Shown piece by piece: positions 58,041 to 64,000 of a stretch of DNA of 64,000 nt. This stretch comes from Trematomus loennbergii (lineage: Eukaryota; Chordata; Actinopteri; Perciformes; Nototheniidae), in the NCBI GenBank assembly GCA_012861695.1, contig JAAOOA010000127.1, positions 18,484,755-18,548,754 on the forward strand. The letters are read 5' to 3'. The translations under genes and the position numbers were made by a program. The stretch's first letter is position 1. Each line of letters opens with the position of its first letter. The notes beneath the pieces are model-generated. The model did not search any database. It had not been told where the DNA came from and saw nothing but the letters and a program-made list of their open reading frames with translations.

Positions 58041-61000
58041 CTAGGACCAGCTGCTGTCTGTCAAACCGCCCTTCCCCTTGCAGATGATGCTTTCTGTCGA
58101 TTTGAGGAGCCTCTCTAGACAGGGTGCGTTAATTTTGCTCGGCGGAGGGCCTCTGGGCACCGAGTCTCTCTTGGCGTGGCTGTCCGTGCTGGAGGACACG
58201 GCGTTGTCCTGCGTTAGGTCTTTGGGGGGCAGCGGGAGCCCGGGGCCGCCCTGGGCCTGCTCTGCTGCGGGGGAGCAGATGGGCGAGGGGTGGAGCCACT
58301 TCAGGTTACTGGCAGAGTGAGCTCCAGGAGGGGTGAGTTCGGTGACTCTCAGGGGTTTGACACCGGCTGCAGGATCACTGACGGGGACGGGGCACACGAC
58401 TGCAGTGACGCTTACTGGAGATAGCTTGTGTAAAAGATAGAAACACACTTTGATTTAATGATTTGTTTGTTTAATATTAAGTGTCCATTAATCAACAAGA
58501 ATACTATAAATGAGCCTAGAATTGCCCCTGAATTGTCCCTGGGGATTTGAAATAGTATGCATGATTGCGCGATGTATTAATTGAATAAGACAGACTTCTT
58601 TTGTCTTCTTGAAGGGGCACAAACAATGATGACACATATTTATTATAACCTTATTAAACGGCTAAAATGTTAGCAAACAGATGCCTAATTCAGAAGACAA
58701 AGCTATAAAAACACTCATTTAAAAATGTGTTTTTGTTTGAGCTAACTTCATAACATAATAACATTTATGTTAACATAAATCTGATTGATGTTGCCGTGGC
58801 AAACAGCATGAGCCGTTACAAAATGCCCAACAGCTTTGATGTGGTGACTGAAATAAAATTAGAGTACATTAAAACCATGTTTATGGGAGGGTGTGTCAGG
58901 ATTAGCCACAGAAACGACTCCTAACCAATTAAAAGCAAAGGAATGTTCCAGATTATTCTGACCTTTCTTATCCCCTTAGGAACACCTCCTCCAAAATTAC
59001 CTTTTCTCCTCTGTCATTGTTCTTAGCCAACATGAGACAGTGGTAATACATCAGTAAAAATAGCTGCTAATCCCAGTCCCAGTCCCAGACCTGTGATTAA
59101 ATAATAATAGATATTGTATCCCTCTTTCGCTGAATCGTCACCATTCTTGGCAGCAGGCCTCCTCCACCAAAGAGATGTTACATAACAGTTCTGCTTTCGT
59201 AAGGCTTTACCTTCGGTTTCTTGGTAGGAACGGCTTCCTCTGTCCGGGGATCAGCAAGTTGATCCTTGAGTTTTACATCAGGGAACCAGCTCTTCAGCAT
59301 TTCCTCCATTTTAAGAATGATATTAATGTATTTCTCTCTGAAAAAATGAAGGAAAGAAAGAGAGAAACAGAAAGAGAGGGATACATTTAGTAAAGCTATC
59401 ATTCATACATTTACGTAATCTACCAATCATCTTTTCCGTTAAATCTTATTACACAATCAAACTCACACAGGAAACAAGCAATCTCGCACAGCGCACTAAC
59501 ACTTCACTCACTTAGCAAAGCCTGTACTCCATGTGTGTGAAGGGGGGGGGGGGGGGGGGGATTGTCTTAAGCACATTTCTCACATGTTTCGAGCTCACAC
59601 GTGGCCTGATGTATAATAGTTCCGCTCGCCTCTAAATATAAAACCCCAAAGCCACATCGGTCTCCAACAGCGTCACCGTGAAAATAAACTAATCATGGTG
59701 ACGCAGTTTGCGTGTGAGGTGTGTAGCAGGGGGCAGCGCCCCATTAACTCCCACCCGTGAAAACCAGATGGTGGGTAGGGATTAGCCCGTGTCATATGAT
59801 CAGGACCTTCCTGCTATACTCCGTTCAGCGCATGTTAAATTCATGTGAAAGATTATCTGCAACAGTGACTGCTAAAAAAGTCATTTTGATCCTATCAACC
59901 ATTGTGTTGCTGCAGGGGCTGCCAGCTGGCAATACAGAGCAGGCACAGGGAGCAATGAGGGGGGGGGGGGTTTAGTCCACCTTCCAGCCTCTGTCCCGGC
60001 TGTCTGTGGGGAGGCTGCCACACCCACTCTTTGTCTCCCATATGAGGGCAGCAGCTGGTGGGTGAGGGCTCCAATTAGGCTGTGCCAGACTCAGCAGCAC
60101 TTAATCTTATATCAGTCTACCATTTCATCTTATATCAGTGTACCATGATGCTTTGCCCTACATACAGGTACCAGAAGTGCTGCTTAAAATTCAGAGGAGG
60201 TGAGAGGCTACATGAAGCAGCTACTTCATACTGTCAGAGCCGTGTGATATTGTGAATACGATCATAACGAGCTATTCTTCTATACAATTTTGTTTTGTAT
60301 TCATACTGATAGTTTTATTGTTTGGTTACAATCAACCTTAGATGGCTTGACAACAATTCAGATAATTGATATTTACCGGTTCCAGCTTCTGATCTGAATG
60401 TAAGCTAAATCCCTTTCTTTTTTATGTTGGCAAACAAGGCAAGCAATTTGAAAACGTCAAATTGGGAATTTCACTACTTTCTAACATTTTATAAACTTAC
60501 TCCTTAAAATAATCAATATAAAATAGCTAGTTTGTGCAGCCTTTGTCAATATTAATTGAAAAGAAAATATTGTTTATTTAGGTATTGAAGGTTTGGCTGA
60601 ACACATTTGAAGAGTCAAGCTAAGCCAAGATTTGTATTAATATTGATTTCAACTTAAATTGAATTGTTCTTTTAGTGTACATATTCAGATACAAACAAGC
60701 CCAATAATGGCAATAATTGGCTATTTTGTGATTTAACACTAACAGGAAACCTCCAAACAATTAAACATGATTGTATTTCAGGGACAAAGACTTTCTCCTT
60801 TAAATTGGTGATATCATACCCCATTATACCATCTGGCCAGTGGAGCGCTAATCAAGCAGACACAAGTGTGCTGCTCACAGTGGAGCGTGATGCATTTTTA
60901 ACAAGATGCCCTGCTAAAGCGAGACCCAGCCTTCTCTGCAGTAAATGTAGTCTGAGTGTGTGGGGGAAGCGGCTACTCACAGGGCAACCTGCTGTGAGCC

Positions 61001-63871
61001 ATGTGTCACAGACATATTGTCCACCACTCTGACCCAAGACAGCAAGCACCCTGTATGAGCTCGAGCGTATTGTAGTCGTGATTCTGATCCGAGTTCAGTG
61101 AAGGTAACACACTTGCACAGGCAACACAGATTGGATGAAGCACACATTCCCCAGTATGTGTTTGTAGCTACATAAACACAAACTGAATACCATTGTCTGT
61201 ATGTGGGTCACACTAAGGACACTTACCCCATGCAGGGGTTCTGCAGGACTCCCATGATCCTCTGAATCCTGTCCATGGCCACGCTCTCCTGGAAACTGCT
61301 GAGTCCTGGAAAAGAATAAAGTCGTACCATGAGCCACATGAACTGTGCTGACAGCAGGCCTGAGTCTGTGCAGCAGATGGATTGTGTGAAATGTGTGTGT
61401 GGAGGAACAGACTCCCTGCCTCTGTGGCCAGGAAGTGTTGGGTCACACAAGGTTTGACAAAGTTCCCACATGAAGCAGTTTTCAGAGGCTGTTTGGACAT
61501 GGCACTATCTTCCAGAAATCTTTATAATGCCTATCAGGAGACTCGCAAAGAGCAGCTGCTTTAATGGAGACTGTGGTACAGTATGTTCTCGCTCCTCTGT
61601 GCCAACAGCTAATTTACGAGGAGGTCCAAACCGTGATACTGCCATCAACTGGCATAGCAATACGATTTAGATGTGCTCTTATTAAAAGAGGGACATTTTT
61701 TAGTAAAGTTGCTAAGAAACGTTATGCATCATCAGCTCCCTTATAAAAGACAGACACGTGCACACACAGGAAATAGTTGTGGTTTCTTGATAGCCATACA
61801 ACAATACATGTTTCAATCATCTTGATTTTAAATATCAGGGACACGTTTTCCAGAAAAAGAGTGGGATGTCGTCTATCTGGACTATTGTTAATGTTTTGGA
61901 TTTCTCTGAGACAGACAAAAGACATACACAGAGGCCGTTTCTCAATCGCGAGGATGCTGGCTTGGTAGCACAGCCGAGCCGAGCATCTTGCTTCAGAAGC
62001 AAGGCAAGAATACTTCCTGGCATTCGGAAAACAAAGAGTGGAACAGGCTAGCAAGTGTGATAGATTTATGATTCAAAATTATAAAAGTAGGGTAGACATG
62101 TGGATATTATCCGGCTGAACAAAATGTGCATTTATCTAATAGGTACGTTTCCCACAGATCTTATTTCGAGCTATTTTCTAAAATCCTATGGAGAGATCTC
62201 ATTGCTTTTTTGTCGAGGGAAGCCATGCGCAGCTTACTTCCGGGTTTTAGGACGCGTCACTGCACCTCTCTCGTCTCCTCTTTACACACCACACTTTTCG
62301 CGGCACACGTACTTACAGCCAATCAGCTCTGAATTATGAGAGATGACGTATGGTGGGGATGGCAGCTCAGTGCCCCTATGGTCATTATTTTTTTGCCACA
62401 CACATTAAATAGGAAAATACTCTGAGCATGCGCAGTGCAGTTTTTACAGTCACCATTCACTTAGACAGTGAGAGGGAGGGGCATGATCAGGTTTTGTCCC
62501 ACATGGCTCTAAACAGCTCAATAGGCACACACTGTAGACACTTATTAGAAGAACACAGACTAAAACAGCAATGTACAGACGAATCAGATGATTAAACATG
62601 ATCTTAAAATATATTTTATATATTTATTTATTTTTTGCATTTTTTGTAATCATTATTTGTAATACTTTCTGCTGACACTAGGTGGGGCTGTGCCAGTCGC
62701 CACTGGTCATATGAGAGGCCCCGCCTTACATCTTCCGCCACAGATTTGGGGAATTTGGTCCATGCGCAAAGCATTGTGGGGATTTTAAGGATGCGAAGTC
62801 TACCCATGTGCAGCCTCGAAATTTCCCCCAAACCAAGGACGCGGCCTCGGTGGAATTCCAAGTATGCTGGAGATTGGAACAGTCCTTCGGCAGCACTCGA
62901 TGACGTAGCATCCTTGAAATATTGGCTTGGAAGCCAATATCCTCGCGATTGAGAAACGGCCAGAGACTCAACTAAGGAATGGTTGAATTAAACAGTGTGA
63001 TACTACTGGGAACAACAAAAATAGTAAAAGATGATAAATGAGGGACTTACGTTCTCTGTATCTCCCTGCACGAAGGCCATTCAAGATAGATGACAGTGGG
63101 TGAATGTAGCATTGTAGCTCCATGCACTGAAAACAAAAATAGAGTAATTTATAGGTGATATCAAACCACAAATTGCTGTTCATATTGATATAAAAGTTGC
63201 AGAAAATGATTTAGATAACCCCCAAACTCCGCCTACTGTTCTGCTGATTGAAGTTTGATTTATGATAACACGACTCTACTACCTCTTAAGAAAAGCATGA
63301 CTAATCCAGCTTATAGTTACAGGGGGGGGGGGAAGTCATTCTTACTAGAAATGTGATGCATGACACACTGACTGTAAAACCAGCAGGGGAGACGACCTAG
63401 GTGATAGGCCACGCTCTAGTTTTGCTGACACTGTTAAACACCTCCTGTGCGAAACAGACAAGAGTTAGAGGTGCTCACCTTTCTGTGGAAAATGTGGTTC
63501 TTCTCTGACACATTGGAAAGGGGCTTGCACTCCTCCTCGGAGCTGTGAGGTCTCTTCAGTGCTTGCTGAGTGTTTTTGCCATTTGTTTTGTCTCCTTGTT
63601 GTGTTTTACACAGTCCAATGGTGCTGTCTCGTGTCTCCGTGCAGCCTGAGGGAAACCTCCGGCTGGAGGCTTCTGTGACCTCGCTCCAGTTACGGTCGCC
63701 CTCCTTCACCTCACTGCTGTCAGATGGGCCCAGGTGTGGTGGGCTGCGGGGGGATGAAGGACCCTCTGTGTGGTTGTGCTTTCCGGTGCAGTCAGACTCC
63801 TGTTCGCTGTCGTTGTCCTCATTGTCACTAGCCAGCCAGTCAATGGAGTTGTCCGAATCTGTAGCAGACAT
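58041..63871 (-). CDS. ciart: Circadian-associated transcriptional repressor (CIART / CHRONO), 5 coding exons
   Basis: Minus-strand exons are 63871-63479, 63126-63051, 61305-61227, 59337-59211 and 58424-58041. Phases match and total 352 aa plus stop (human CIART 385). The N-terminus (MSATDSDNSIDWLASDNEDN) is acidic and Ser-rich. The conserved core is unmistakable: CMELQCYIHPLSSILNGL (about 132-149), LSSFQESVAMDRIQRIMGVL (about 158-177) and GEKYINIILKMEEMLKSWFP, each close to the human protein. The C-terminal exon is Pro/Ser-rich with one LERLL motif at about 328-332. CIART is a nuclear repressor of the circadian loop: it binds BMAL1, blocks CLOCK-BMAL1 activation at E-boxes and is itself clock-driven. 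Its promoter is outside the window; the segment before the ATG (63872 to about 63912) ends at an acceptor-like CTGTCAG, so an upstream leader exon is likely. The intron 63050-61306 contains a 1-kb transposon. Confidence 0.93.
59542..59560. repeat. G19 homopolymer in CIART intron
   Basis: A run of 19 G on the plus strand (C on the CIART sense strand), in the intron between 61226 and 59338 of the minus-strand gene... specifically the part after exon 59337 upstream side. It could form a G-quadruplex and is a likely site of length error in assembly. Confidence 0.95.
61934..62960. mobile_element. Nonautonomous DNA transposon, 1027 bp, perfect 20-bp inverted termini and 5-bp target duplication
   Basis: The left end GCCGTTTCTCAATCGCGAGG and its exact inverse at 62941-62960 are flanked by CAGAG at 61929-61933 and 62961-62965. 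The interior is noncoding, with related paired words near each end (GGCTTGG). The 5-bp duplication fits some fish hAT lineages, but the superfamily is not certain. Perfect ends suggest recent insertion. It lies in CIART intron 2. Confidence 0.85.
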
Positions 63872-64000
63872 CCTCGGCTGCAGGCTCTAAGTCGCACTGA
63901 CCATCACTGACCTGACAGACAGAAAGAAAGTCACGGTTACTCGAGTCTAATGCAACAACAAAGAAAATAATAAAAAAGCAGCCAGTCATATTTGCATTTC

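Noticed and set aside
59590..59605. CACGTG E-box in a CIART intron as a clock control element
   Set aside because: Single E-boxes occur by chance several times in this window (for example near 35745 and 54846). Without conservation or the promoter, which is outside the window, it is not supportable.

Overview
The window is vertebrate nuclear DNA, almost certainly from a teleost fish. Genes are split into many short GT-AG exons with large AT-rich introns. The proteins are vertebrate orthologues, and the interspersed repeats (hAT, TTAA-target and inverted-repeat MITEs, and non-LTR tails ending in ATTCTG or ATCTT motifs) are of types familiar from teleost genomes. There is no operon structure, CRISPR array, prophage or tRNA that I can support.

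Layout, left to right: (1) 1-1800, upstream DNA with one weak minus-strand first-exon candidate; (2) CIB2, plus strand, 6 coding exons, 2117-8056, complete at 187 aa; (3) SH2D7, minus strand, coding 14217 to 11082, with an apparent one-base loss in its large C-terminal exon; (4) TBC1D2B, plus strand, 13 coding exons, 16710-28505, also with an apparent one-base loss, in exon 1; (5) DAPK2, plus strand, 31751-47075, with an intronic alternative terminal exon at 42821-43447 that encodes a ZIPK/DAPK3-like coiled-coil tail; (6) about 9 kb of gene-poor, repeat-bearing DNA; (7) CIART (CHRONO), minus strand, 63871 to 58041, 5 coding exons, 352 aa.

CIB2, SH2D7 and TBC1D2B are neighbours in human 15q25, so that block is conserved vertebrate synteny. 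DAPK2 (human 15q22) and CIART (human 1q21) lie elsewhere in human, so their linkage here is a rearranged, fish-side arrangement. The genes do not form one pathway: CIB2 is a calcium-myristoyl-switch type protein of hair cells and muscle, SH2D7 an SH2 adaptor, TBC1D2B a Rab GAP, DAPK2 a calmodulin-regulated death/autophagy kinase, and CIART a repressor in the circadian clock.

The strongest point of interest is the DAPK2 locus. One donor (after 41752, phase 0) can join either the calmodulin-binding C-terminal exons (44535 onward, 363 aa product) or the 208-codon ZIPK-like exon (489 aa product). A pure (TG)n tract of about 190 bases also abuts the 3' splice site of a kinase-core exon. All exon boundaries were read by eye from splice motifs, reading phase and recalled family sequence; no alignment was run.
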